Below are positions 27,942-37,194 of a stretch of DNA of 64,000 nucleotides, in pieces (the stretch's first letter is position 1; every line of letters starts with the position of its first letter). The position numbers and the translations under genes are program-made. Under the pieces are notes generated by a model. That model was not told the origin of the DNA. It made no database searches and saw nothing but the letters and a program-made list of their open reading frames with translations. This DNA comes from Gramella sp. MT6 (GTDB lineage: Bacteria; Bacteroidota; Bacteroidia; Flavobacteriales; Flavobacteriaceae). The DNA lies in contig NZ_CP048410.1 in assembly GCF_019357415.1 (NCBI RefSeq), positions 868,001 through 932,000 of the forward strand, in the 5' to 3' direction.

Positions 27942-30900
27942 ATGAGCCATAGTATCCTACTACAAAAATCTATATTGCCTTCAAAAACAAGTCTTTTCAG
28001 TCTTTTCTTCCTGTTAACTGTTTGTGCCGTATTTGGGCAGAATGATCAGGAGGAAAGTAAAGAAGTAACTCATTCGGTTTATATTACTTCCAATACCGGA
28101 ATAAGAAGCGACGAGGCTAACAAGAAATTACTTTCCACTATCGTTGAGGCTTCAAAAAAAGAAGATTCTTCTAGTCTTGTGATCATCGGGAACTTAGTCC
28201 CGAAAAAGGGTTATCCCAATAAGGACAAAGGCCGTGACGCCGTAGAAAAGTATTTAACAGAAAATCTTTTAGATCATATCAAGGACTTTAAGGGAAATAT
28301 CATTTTTACTCCCGGCAAGAACGAATGGAAAAAAGACGCTCCAGATAATATTGATGACCTGGAATCTTTTTTACAGGATAATTCCCGGGCAAAATTCTGG
28401 CCTAATGACGGTTGCCCTATAGAAAGCGAAAGCCTGAATGACAAAGTACAGCTTATCATGATAGATTCGCAGTGGTATCTGGAAGACTGGGATAAACACC
28501 CATATATCAACAATAAATGTGAGATCAAGACCCGTGCACAGTTCCGTGAGGCTTTTAACGATGAACTTGAGGATTACCAGAAAAAAACGGTTCTGGTAGC
28601 AGTATATCATCCTGTGTTGACCAATACCAGACTTACCTTTTTTGAGAAAATGATAGGCCTGGGTGAACAAACCAGAAGGAACCCTCAGCTTAAAGAATTG
28701 ATGGGAACTCTTGAAACTCTTGCCAGCCAGTATAACGATGTTATCTTCCTTTCGGGAAAAGACAGGAATCTGCAGTATGTTCAGGATGATGGGATAGAAC
28801 AGGTAATCACCGGGGTTACCCAAAAACCTAAAAAAGCAAAACCTGAAGAGGATCATGGTGACTTTGCAGCTTATGAACTGGGATATGCCAAAATGAATAT
28901 CAATGAAAATGGTAGCTCTAAGGTAGAATTTTATGAAGTTGATCCTTCAGGCTCAGAACAGATCCTTACCAGGCAAATTTCCCGCGAGCGACCAAGTCTT
29001 GACGAAGTTTACTGGCCCGAAGAAAGAATAGGCAAGACCAAAGTCACTTCAGTGTATACCGAAGAAGAAACGGATAAAGATGGACTATATAAAGCTCTAT
29101 GGGGAGAGCATTATCGTCCTTTATACAGCAGAAAATTCGAATTTCCGGTACTTTACCTTGACACACTCCCTGGTAATTTAAAAGTACTTGGTGCAGGTGG
29201 TGGTCACCAGTCAAGATCCCTTGGTTTTGTAGATGATGATGGTCATGAATACACAATGAGAGCCCTAAGGAAAAGCGCCCTTCAATTCTTACAAACCACA
29301 GTGGTGACCACGCATTATGTTGAAGATTATCTTGAAAATACTGTTGCCGAAAGATATGTGCAGGACTTTTACACTACGGCCTTCCCTTATGGAACGTTTC
29401 CGGCAGGAAGATTTATGGATGAATTAGGTATTTATCATCCTAATTCAGACCTCTATTATGTTCCGAAACAAGAAGCTCTAGGAGTCCACAATCAAGAATA
29501 TGGAGACGAATTATATATGTTCGAAGCTCACATAGGTGGAGAAAATAAAGACCTGGAGATCTTTGATAATGCAGATGATATTTTGAACACTTCAGATCTT
29601 TACCTGGAGATGAGAGAAGACAAAGATGGATATGTAGATGAAGATATGTTCATTAGGGCCAGATTGCTGGATATGCTTTTGGGCGATTGGGACCGTCACG
29701 AAGGCCAGTATGAATGGGCAGAATTTGAGGAAGAAGGTGATAAAAAACGATATTTACCTATCGCTAAGGATAGAGACCAGGTATTTTCTAAAACCGATGG
29801 ATTCATCCTTTCGCTTTTAAGATTAGGCTTTCCAGACTTTAGAGCTATGGAACAGTATAGTGAAGATGTAAAAAGACCAAAATGGTTCAATATAGCAGGA
29901 TATCCATTAGATAAGGCCTTTATTAGAAATGCCGATTGGGAAGACTGGAAACAGCAGGTAGATTATATCCAGAATAATATTACTGATGAAGTGATACAGG
30001 AAGCTTTTGGGGTTTTGCCAGAAGGTATTGCCAATGATCCTTATGTAGATGAGATCAAAGAGATCATGAAGGCCCGTCGAGGAAATCTGGAAGATATTGC
30101 CAGAGATTATTATAAACACCTCACCAAATTCGATATGTTCACTGGGACCGAAGAGGATGATAAGTTTCTTATCACCAGAAAACCAGATGGAATTACCACA
30201 GTGGAATTAATGAATGAAGATGGAAAGGTAGTAGCAGAAAAAACCTATGATTCTCATGAGACAAATGAGGTTTGGATCTATGGATTAGACGGAAATGATG
30301 AATTCAAGATCGTTGGGAGCGGATCAAAACCATTATCGGTTAAGGTAATTGGTGGAGAGGAAAATGATATTTATGACTTTCAAAATACAAGAAATGCCAA
30401 GCTTTACGACTTTAAGAGTAAGAAAAGCACCATCAAAACACCTGGTGCGAATAAAATGCTTGTAGATTCTTATGACATCAACAATTATGATCCCAAGAAA
30501 AAGAAGATTGATCAATTTAACCTATTCCCTAGCGCCGATTTCAACTCAGATGTTGGTTTTAAATTTGGTGTAAAGAATGTTTATACGACCTATGGGTTAG
30601 TTCGAAATCCGTTTACCACGAGGCAAACTCTGCTTTTAAACTATTTTTTCAGAACGAAGGGATTTGAAGCCGATTATACCGCTGAATTTGCTCATATATT
30701 CTACAACTGGAATTTTGGTCTTAATGCTTATTATTCCAGTCCTAATTACACGATGAACTTCTTCGGAATTGGTAATGATACCGAATATGATCCTGATGAT
30801 GTTGCTAATAGCTTCAACAGGGTAAAAATGCAGCAATGGAGATTTGCACCATCTTTAATTTACAGGAATACAACCGGGACTACTTTTACCATCAAACCTT

Positions 30901-31559
30901 TAATAGAATCTATCGAGGTTGGTTTTGATCAGGATCTTTTCGTATCCAACAGGTTCACTAGAGCAAACACCATATATAACAGCCAGGTTTATGCTGGTGG
31001 AGACGTTATTTTCAATTATGAAAATAAGGATCGTGCCGCTTTCCCTTCAAGAGGAGTAGAACTAGATGTTACTGCAGGGTACAAAACGAATATTGACGAA
31101 CATAATAATGAGTTCGCCTACGTTAGGCCTATGCTTTCTATGGACTATCCTTTACACGAAAGCGGTTTTGCTGTAATCGCCACCAAAATTGGGGGTGAAG
31201 CAATCATTGGAGATAATTATGAATTTTACCATGGAGCAACGCTGGGTGGCGGAAACATGAACAGCCTGAGAGGTTACAGAAATGATCGTTTTAATGGTAA
31301 ATATGCTTTCTATCAGAACCTTGATTTAAGAAGCGGAATCACTCAGTTCAGAACCAACTTTGTTCCATTTAGAATTGGCGCAAGTCTTGGATTCGATTAT
31401 GGTCGTGTATGGGTAGACGATGATAATAGTAATGAATGGCATACCAATTATGGTGGTTCAATTTTTATCAATGCTTTCAAGGCATTTACAGGAAATATTG
31501 GATATTATGTTGGTGACGAAGGGGGAAGGGTAAACTTCACCTTTAACTTCGACTTCTAA
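27942..31559 (+). CDS. Outer-membrane protein: degenerate metallophosphoesterase + kinase-like region + beta-barrel
   Basis: A 1205-residue exported protein with a signal region through VFGQ (about residue 33). Residues 43-330 follow the fold pattern of a calcineurin-like phosphoesterase, but the metal motifs are altered: SNTG (50-53) where GDxG is expected, GNLV (83-86) for GDN, GKNEW (125-129) for GNHDW, and YHP (222-224) for HHP. Residues about 405-640 contain GAGGGHQSRS, YTMRALRK, GDWDRHEGQ (581-589) and AKDRDQVF (608-615), reminiscent of the G-loop, Lys, HRD-like and DFG-like motifs of HipA/FAM20-type kinases. From about 855 to the end is a BamA/TamA-like barrel, ending NFTFNFDF. Similar large proteins occur in Bacteroidota; function unknown. 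Confidence 0.8.
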   Translation: MSHSILLQKSILPSKTSLFSLFFLLTVCAVFGQNDQEESKEVTHSVYITSNTGIRSDEANKKLLSTIVEASKKEDSSSLVIIGNLVPKKGYPNKDKGRDAVEKYLTENLLDHIKDFKGNIIFTPGKNEWKKDAPDNIDDLESFLQDNSRAKFWPNDGCPIESESLNDKVQLIMIDSQWYLEDWDKHPYINNKCEIKTRAQFREAFNDELEDYQKKTVLVAVYHPVLTNTRLTFFEKMIGLGEQTRRNPQLKELMGTLETLASQYNDVIFLSGKDRNLQYVQDDGIEQVITGVTQKPKKAKPEEDHGDFAAYELGYAKMNINENGSSKVEFYEVDPSGSEQILTRQISRERPSLDEVYWPEERIGKTKVTSVYTEEETDKDGLYKALWGEHYRPLYSRKFEFPVLYLDTLPGNLKVLGAGGGHQSRSLGFVDDDGHEYTMRALRKSALQFLQTTVVTTHYVEDYLENTVAERYVQDFYTTAFPYGTFPAGRFMDELGIYHPNSDLYYVPKQEALGVHNQEYGDELYMFEAHIGGENKDLEIFDNADDILNTSDLYLEMREDKDGYVDEDMFIRARLLDMLLGDWDRHEGQYEWAEFEEEGDKKRYLPIAKDRDQVFSKTDGFILSLLRLGFPDFRAMEQYSEDVKRPKWFNIAGYPLDKAFIRNADWEDWKQQVDYIQNNITDEVIQEAFGVLPEGIANDPYVDEIKEIMKARRGNLEDIARDYYKHLTKFDMFTGTEEDDKFLITRKPDGITTVELMNEDGKVVAEKTYDSHETNEVWIYGLDGNDEFKIVGSGSKPLSVKVIGGEENDIYDFQNTRNAKLYDFKSKKSTIKTPGANKMLVDSYDINNYDPKKKKIDQFNLFPSADFNSDVGFKFGVKNVYTTYGLVRNPFTTRQTLLLNYFFRTKGFEADYTAEFAHIFYNWNFGLNAYYSSPNYTMNFFGIGNDTEYDPDDVANSFNRVKMQQWRFAPSLIYRNTTGTTFTIKPLIESIEVGFDQDLFVSNRFTRANTIYNSQVYAGGDVIFNYENKDRAAFPSRGVELDVTAGYKTNIDEHNNEFAYVRPMLSMDYPLHESGFAVIATKIGGEAIIGDNYEFYHGATLGGGNMNSLRGYRNDRFNGKYAFYQNLDLRSGITQFRTNFVPFRIGASLGFDYGRVWVDDDNSNEWHTNYGGSIFINAFKAFTGNIGYYVGDEGGRVNFTFNFDF

Positions 31560-31581
31560 ACAGAAAATAAAAATCATAAAG

Positions 31582-31620
31582 AACCGCTTTGAAAATTATC
31601 GAAGCGGTTTTTTATTTTTT
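31582..31620. terminator. Bidirectional terminator between convergent genes
   Basis: An exact 8-base stem, AACCGCTT (31582-31589) with AAGCGGTT (31602-31609), and a T run on the plus strand. On the minus strand a T-rich tail also follows. It lies downstream of both the 1205-residue protein gene and the convergent dehalogenase. Confidence 0.85.
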
Positions 31621-31632
31621 AAAGGATCGGTT

Positions 31633-32307
31633 CTAGGATAATTCTGATGCTAGCATTTTTATATCCGCAGCAATAATATCAGGTTCAGCCGCCAAAGGAA
31701 AAATAAATTTTCCTTCTCTCTGAATAAAGGCTGTTTGCAAACCTGCCCTGTTTGCTCCGGCAATATCCCATCCATGTGCTGCCACCATCATAGAAGTTTC
31801 AATTTCTCCTCCTGCCTGCTTTATTGCGTACCTATAAGTATCTGGATGAGGTTTATATTTTTTTACTGCTTCCACACTCAAAATATGATCGAAGTAGTGG
31901 TCTAGTTTAGAAAATTCCAGTTGATTCTTTAAAACTTCTGGTTTTCCATTGCTGAAAGCAACCATTTCATACCCGGAATCCTTCAATTGTTTTAACCCCT
32001 CTTTCACTTCCGGGTAAGGATGAAGTGACTGTATGGGACTTAGTATCTTCTTAATTTCATCCTGCGAAAAATCCAAATTATGTTTTTGTGCATTCATTTT
32101 AAGAACGGCGGCAGCGATCCCACTAAAATCATGGTAGGTTCCGGTTATGGATTCTACCAGGGAATAATGAAGAAGCTGGGCGAACCAGACGTTGGCTGCA
32201 TTCAGATCTTGTAATGAGTTATTGATACTATCCTTAAGCGGTTGGAGATCCAGAAGCGTCTCGTTTACATCAAATATTAAAGTGGAAATATTTTCTTTCA
32301 TTCTCAT
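31633..32307 (-). CDS. Haloacid dehalogenase type II-like HAD hydrolase
   Basis: A 224-residue HAD superfamily protein. Motif I is FDVNETLLD (nucleophile Asp at about residue 14), motif II is MVAFSNGKP, and motif III/IV is Lys plus VAAHGWDIAGANRAG, the pattern of (S)-2-haloacid dehalogenases. Whether the substrate is a haloacid or a phosphorylated metabolite cannot be told from sequence. The start may be the second Met (MKENIS). It begins only a few bases past a terminator for the upstream gene, so it needs read-through or its own promoter. Confidence 0.9.
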   Translation of the reverse strand: MRMKENISTLIFDVNETLLDLQPLKDSINNSLQDLNAANVWFAQLLHYSLVESITGTYHDFSGIAAAVLKMNAQKHNLDFSQDEIKKILSPIQSLHPYPEVKEGLKQLKDSGYEMVAFSNGKPEVLKNQLEFSKLDHYFDHILSVEAVKKYKPHPDTYRYAIKQAGGEIETSMMVAAHGWDIAGANRAGLQTAFIQREGKFIFPLAAEPDIIAADIKMLASELS

Positions 32308-32314
32308 AAAATAA

Positions 32315-32340
32315 AAAAGCCGGTTAGATCACCGGCTTTT
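32315..32340 (-). terminator. Rho-independent terminator after the SYLF gene
   Basis: A perfect 10-base stem AAAAGCCGGT/ACCGGCTTTT with a 6-base loop, followed on the minus strand by a T run. It lies 18 bases after the SYLF stop codon and immediately before the dehalogenase start. Confidence 0.85.
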
Positions 32341-32358
32341 CAGATTAAATTTAACTTT

Positions 32359-32928
32359 TTACATATCCTTATACTTGAATTTCTGGCCTCCAACAGACAC
32401 CTCTATCATGGCTCCACCTTTAGGCATGGTGACTACGGCCATTCCATCTTCAAAATTCACGCTACGAGACTCTCCCGCAGTAATTGCCACTGCAGAAACT
32501 CCGCCTGTAAATTCCAATTCTCCAGATTTAAATTCTTCGAGATCCTGCTGGGTCTGGAAAAAGATCGCCTCTCTAAAAGCTTCTCCTCCTATTTGCAGCC
32601 CAACATCTACTTGTCTTAATTGAGCCCAGCCAATTTGTTTACCACCTTGATAGACCACGCCATTTCCTGCTGCTCCCCCTGCGATAAAGGCTCCTTTACC
32701 CACATTTGGAAAGACCACGTAACCATAAGCATCATCTGCAAGCCTGGCTACATCGGCATTATTTTCACGCAGCTCTTCCATAGCATATTTGGCATCTATC
32801 ACTAGAGTTTCCTTGTCTTTATCCTTAATAAAATCCTTTTGCTTCTTTTTCGATTGAGCATTCGTATTCAGGTTAAATACCAGCGAAAATATAATAATCA
32901 AAAGCCCATAGTTTTTCAAATTTTTCAT
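32359..32928 (-). CDS. SYLF-domain (YSC84-like) lipid-binding secreted protein
   Basis: A 189-residue protein from ATG 32928 (MKNLKNYG), with signal peptide through NTNAQ (about residue 24). The body matches the SYLF pattern: AYGYVVFPNVGKGAFIAGGAAGNGVVY near the middle and the C-terminal GGVSAVAITAG. SYLF domains bind phosphoinositides in eukaryotes; in bacteria these exported forms are of uncertain function. A further-upstream in-frame ATG would spoil the signal peptide. It is monocistronic, with a strong terminator. Confidence 0.88.
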   Translation of the reverse strand: MKNLKNYGLLIIIFSLVFNLNTNAQSKKKQKDFIKDKDKETLVIDAKYAMEELRENNADVARLADDAYGYVVFPNVGKGAFIAGGAAGNGVVYQGGKQIGWAQLRQVDVGLQIGGEAFREAIFFQTQQDLEEFKSGELEFTGGVSAVAITAGESRSVNFEDGMAVVTMPKGGAMIEVSVGGQKFKYKDM

Positions 32929-33079
32929 AATTAGAATGTTTAAGATTGAACCGTAAAAGTTAGCAAAGTATTCCATAACTTTCTGTTAATCAGATGTTAT
33001 AAAGACTCAATTTAACATTTAGGGGGCTTTTGATTCTATCATTTGAGGAAGAAAAATACCTGAAGTTCAATCTGTATAT

Positions 33080-34792
33080 CTATTCCAGTCCCTCACCAAC
33101 CTGAAGATATTCACTAATTGAAACCGGCGTGCCATCTTGAAGAAAACCTTCAATCCTGATCTCAAAGTCACCGGTTATGTCTGAAGTATAAAAATCTATG
33201 TTTTTTGATTCTATTCTTGGTATCCAAAGCAATTGATATCTGTAATCGGGTACCCTGGAAAGTTCCTCTGTTTTCGCCGTAATATATTCAGGAGAATAGT
33301 ATTGCTTTTTTCTTTCAACAGGTTGTAGCTTCAATTCAAAACTGTTATCGGTATCTGAATAAGACGAATTTTTAGTTCTGATATCAAGTATTCCCTGGTA
33401 GAAAGCCGGACCATAATAATATTTGTCTACAAGGACACTAATGGATTCAACAGTATTAGGATTAAGATTATACACATCCATATGATCAGTAACAGCGATA
33501 CCATCAACCAGGATAAGAGGAATTCCTCCGGTAGCATTAGGATTTTGAAAATCTGAGAGCTTAACTATCTTTTGATCGCCATCATTTTTAAAAGACACAA
33601 AATTTATGACCTCAACAAAGGTCTCGTTCATCGTATTGAACCTGGTGTAATCATCCAGAACATATCTGGTTGATTTATCTCCGTAGAATATATTTGAAGA
33701 AGAATAATTCAGAACCGAATCTGCTTTTACAGAGGCATAATATTGTTCGATCTGATGGTGAACTATCCTTTCACTTAACCTTTCTTCATTTAATTGATTG
33801 ATGGGAATCTTTGAAAAGGACATCTGGCCAAAATCCATTTTCAGAGAATCCCGTCTTACCTTGTAGTTTTGATTATCCATAGCAACAACTTTAAGGCTTG
33901 CCGTAGAAAAATCTACCAGGTCTGAAACTTGAAAGTTAAATTTACCGTTTTCATCTGTGGAGTATATCCGGAATTTATCTGGCCTGTTAGGAACCGAAAA
34001 CGTAAGATTCATCTTTTTATTTACCGGCTTATCATTCAGGTTCAAAATCTGACCGCTAATATGCTCACCTCGGTATTCCGGTAAACTATTAAAGCGGAAA
34101 TCTCCTGAATTCTTATTAGTTAATTGAACTGTACTCACTGGTCTGGCAATAACCGTAGAACCAATTTTTCTTATGGAGATCGATAATCTGGACTTACTGA
34201 TATCATCTTCTGAAAGACCTAGAGTCAAATTAATATTTTCCCTTTTTCCAACAGAATCGCTATTAAGTTTTACATCAAAAGGAGCAGAAACTTTTTGCTT
34301 TAAAACAGGTGAGGATGCCTTATTCATACCAACCTCAGCAAAAACCTTATCCTTTTCAAGTTTTAGGTATGGATTTATGATATAGATATCTCCCATAAAA
34401 ACCCCGGGATCCTCGTAATTTTTCATCCAGTTAGTGTATCCAACCAGTTTATAACTTCCGGTTGCCAGGGAGGACGGGATTAGAAAATCTGAATAGGCAG
34501 CACCTGCCACCAGGTCTAAATTATGTTTAAAGACAATTTTTTCCTCTGAATCTAAGAGCATGACATGCGCGATCTTACTGATCTCGCTTGTTTCCATGTT
34601 CTTCTCTTTCAAATTGTATAATGCATACTTCAGGGTCTCCCCAGGCAAGAAAAATGAAGAATTATAATGAATATAAACCCTTTCAGCTTTTTCGAAAGGC
34701 TTGTCTATCAGTTGAGGCGATCTCTCTTGCGCCTGGATCAATTGTGAAATCAATAGGCAGGCAACTATTATAAATTTAAATATTTTGTTCAT
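33080..34792 (-). CDS. Secreted MG2-like protein with a TonB-plug-like segment but no barrel
   Basis: A 570-residue exported protein from ATG 34792 (MNKIFKFI; signal through IQAQ). Residues about 30-150 resemble the first macroglobulin-type (MG2) domain: KAERVYIHYNSSFFLPGETLKY, then GSYKLVGYTNW. A later region (about 435-485) reads LILVDGIAVTDHMDVYNLNP, then VESISVLVDKYYYGPAFY and ILDIRTKN, which is the core of a TonB-receptor plug domain. No transmembrane barrel follows. It starts one base after the DUF4249 stop, so it is the last gene of the TonB/DUF4249 operon. Function unknown. Confidence 0.8.
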   Translation of the reverse strand: MNKIFKFIIVACLLISQLIQAQERSPQLIDKPFEKAERVYIHYNSSFFLPGETLKYALYNLKEKNMETSEISKIAHVMLLDSEEKIVFKHNLDLVAGAAYSDFLIPSSLATGSYKLVGYTNWMKNYEDPGVFMGDIYIINPYLKLEKDKVFAEVGMNKASSPVLKQKVSAPFDVKLNSDSVGKRENINLTLGLSEDDISKSRLSISIRKIGSTVIARPVSTVQLTNKNSGDFRFNSLPEYRGEHISGQILNLNDKPVNKKMNLTFSVPNRPDKFRIYSTDENGKFNFQVSDLVDFSTASLKVVAMDNQNYKVRRDSLKMDFGQMSFSKIPINQLNEERLSERIVHHQIEQYYASVKADSVLNYSSSNIFYGDKSTRYVLDDYTRFNTMNETFVEVINFVSFKNDGDQKIVKLSDFQNPNATGGIPLILVDGIAVTDHMDVYNLNPNTVESISVLVDKYYYGPAFYQGILDIRTKNSSYSDTDNSFELKLQPVERKKQYYSPEYITAKTEELSRVPDYRYQLLWIPRIESKNIDFYTSDITGDFEIRIEGFLQDGTPVSISEYLQVGEGLE

Positions 34793-34793
34793 C

Positions 34794-35957
34794 TTATTCG
34801 GTCCAGAATTCTGGTTGCACATTAGTTCCAAAAAAATTACAGTTGACGCATCGGGCTGCAATTACGCTATAAACCCCGGGAGGATCCTCTCCAAATAACT
34901 CTACTTGATTTGTTTCAATAAGCTCTCTTAGCAAGTCCCTTTCTGGAAGGTAAGACTCACAAGGTCCATAATGGTATGGCCTGGGGTCCTCCTCCACATC
35001 AAAATAATCTGTATAATTAAAAAACAGTCTTTGTTCATCTACCGCGGCCGTTGTAAAAAAACCTATCACCCTCTCGGCAGAATTGGTCACAGCTTGAATG
35101 TTACCTTCAAGAAAGCCAGGCTGGTATTGAGAGAAAATATTTTCGGATTCAGATAAGTTCTTTAAGGTTGTATAAAAATCGTGGGCATCAGCAGATATCT
35201 TCAATTGTTTCACAAGAATACTATACCTGTAAGCGATTTTCGAATCTTCTTTGGAAATAAACCTTACCAGGTAATCGTTTACGTTATTTTCTGAAAGCTC
35301 GTTAGTATTCGAAAGTACTATCTCCTGGGAGGGCAGTGTGTTATAGCAAATATATTCCTCGTTTGCTTTGGGAACCACCTCGAATTCGTCATCCTCGTTG
35401 ATGATAAGATCATTTAATATCCTGTATCTTGAGACGATCTTAAAGGTTTCCTCGAATTCATATTTGTAATAAGCACCCGGATCCTCGTCTGAAGAACTTA
35501 CGACTATAGCTACTCCTGTATCTTCTCTTAGTTGGGCCCTGGTGCTTCTGATATTATCAATTAAGGTTTCCTCCTGGCCTACGACAGGATTAGATTGATA
35601 ATTGCCATTTGCAGTACTAACTTCAAGGGAGTATTCTATTCCTTTTTTTGCACTGAAAGGAACCTGCGATAAGTAAACCCCGGCAGTATCCCTTTCAAAA
35701 ATGAAAGTTTCTCCTGCAGAGGATGTTACCGAAACGCTAGCATCAGTTACTGGAGAGGGTTGATTTTCCTCAAGCCTATAACTGCGGCTTACTTTAATTT
35801 CCTGAATTTCTTCCTTATCGGTAATAATTCCTTCAATAACCAGAATACTTTCAAAATTCTCTGTAGCAAGCTCAATTTCATCTACGCAGGAACTCAGTAA
35901 GCCAAGAAGAACAAGGCAAACTGATATTTTGATATATATGAGGCTTAAGGATTTCAA
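34794..35957 (-). CDS. DUF4249 lipoprotein (copy 2)
   Basis: A 387-residue lipoprotein (lipobox LSSC, about residues 21-24, then VDEIELATENFESILVIEG). The opening matches the DUF4249 family, which is found next to TonB-dependent receptors in Bacteroidota. It is clearly paralogous to the neighbouring upstream gene: both share the RSYRLEENQ motif, the LSENNVNDYLV / LSENTVDDYLV region, SESENIFSQYQPG and the ending NCNFFGTNVQPEFW. The C-terminal Cys pair (CVNC) is conserved. It may serve as a surface accessory to the TonB receptor, by analogy to SusD. Confidence 0.88.
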   Translation of the reverse strand: MKSLSLIYIKISVCLVLLGLLSSCVDEIELATENFESILVIEGIITDKEEIQEIKVSRSYRLEENQPSPVTDASVSVTSSAGETFIFERDTAGVYLSQVPFSAKKGIEYSLEVSTANGNYQSNPVVGQEETLIDNIRSTRAQLREDTGVAIVVSSSDEDPGAYYKYEFEETFKIVSRYRILNDLIINEDDEFEVVPKANEEYICYNTLPSQEIVLSNTNELSENNVNDYLVRFISKEDSKIAYRYSILVKQLKISADAHDFYTTLKNLSESENIFSQYQPGFLEGNIQAVTNSAERVIGFFTTAAVDEQRLFFNYTDYFDVEEDPRPYHYGPCESYLPERDLLRELIETNQVELFGEDPPGVYSVIAARCVNCNFFGTNVQPEFWTE

Positions 35958-36012
35958 ATATTATCAGGATTAAATTAGCTTATAAAAATTAAACATTAGG
36001 TGATTATTCATT

Positions 36013-37188
36013 CTATTCTACCCAAAACTCTGGTTGTACGTTGGTTCCAAAAAAATTACAATCTACACATGGAGTAGGAATTACATAATAAATTGGAGGT
36101 AATAGACCTTGTGGTTCTTCTAAAAAATATTTTACCGCATTTTCGCTGAGTAAACCCTTAATTACATCGTAACTATCTGTAAAAGGTTCACAATCGTTCA
36201 GGTGAGAGGCTCTTACATCTATTAATGGGTCAAAATAATCTGTATAACTAAAAAACACACGCGCTTCATCTGTTGCAGCGGCACTAAAGATACCTATTAC
36301 CTTTTCAGCATTACCTTCAACGGCCTGAATATTCCCGTTAATCAATCCTGGCTGGTATTGGGAGAAAATATTCTCAGATTCAGATAACTTCTTCAAAGTA
36401 GAGTAAAATGCGTGGGCATCTGCCGAGATCTTCATTTGCTTTACCAGCATACTATAACGGTATGACAATTTATAATTATCCCTGGCGATAAACTTTACCA
36501 GATAGTCATCAACGGTATTCTCTGAAAGTTCATTTGTTCCTGAAATAATAAGTTCTTGAGAAGGCAGAGTATTATAACAAATGTATTCTTCCCTGGTTTT
36601 ATCTATCCTTTCCAGATTGCCATCTTCATTTATAATCAGGTCCCAGAGTTTTTCATAAGGAGAAACAATCTTATAGGTTTCTTCGTATTCATATTTATAA
36701 AAACTACCTGCATTATCATCTGAAGAACTAACCAAAATAGCTACCCCAGTATTTCCCTTAAATTCAGTTTTAGTAGTTCTTACCTCATCGATACCAGTTG
36801 GTTCCTGTCCTGAAATTGTTTCAGACCGATAAACGGAATTACCTGTGGTTACCTCAAGTTTATACTCCGTACCCGGAACGGCCCTGAATTCCACTTCAGA
36901 ATGATATATACCCGGGGAGGCCTCGTAAAAGCGAATATCATTTCCACTAGAAGACTCTACTATCACCACGGCATTGCTTACTTCAGAAGATTGGTTTTCT
37001 TCAAGTCTGTAACTGCGGTTAATTTTGATCTCCTGGGTTGCTAATTCATCTGTGATCACCGCTTCCACAATAAGAATACTTTCAAAATTCTCTGTATCGA
37101 GTTCAAGTTCCTCTACACAGGAATTCAGTATTAATAAAAGCCCCGTAAAAAAGCTTAGTTTAAATGATATATTATTAAAAACCTTCAA
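36013..37188 (-). CDS. DUF4249 lipoprotein (copy 1)
   Basis: A 391-residue lipoprotein (lipobox LNSC, about residues 21-24, then VEELELDTENFESILIVEA) of the DUF4249 family. It lies six bases after the TonB receptor gene, the usual position for such an accessory. A tandem paralogue follows after a 55-base gap. It ends CVDCNFFGTNVQPEFW, a nearly identical terminus to its copy, so the C-terminal region is under constraint or recently duplicated. Confidence 0.88.
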   Translation of the reverse strand: MKVFNNISFKLSFFTGLLLILNSCVEELELDTENFESILIVEAVITDELATQEIKINRSYRLEENQSSEVSNAVVIVESSSGNDIRFYEASPGIYHSEVEFRAVPGTEYKLEVTTGNSVYRSETISGQEPTGIDEVRTTKTEFKGNTGVAILVSSSDDNAGSFYKYEYEETYKIVSPYEKLWDLIINEDGNLERIDKTREEYICYNTLPSQELIISGTNELSENTVDDYLVKFIARDNYKLSYRYSMLVKQMKISADAHAFYSTLKKLSESENIFSQYQPGLINGNIQAVEGNAEKVIGIFSAAATDEARVFFSYTDYFDPLIDVRASHLNDCEPFTDSYDVIKGLLSENAVKYFLEEPQGLLPPIYYVIPTPCVDCNFFGTNVQPEFWVE

Positions 37189-37194
37189 AGGATA

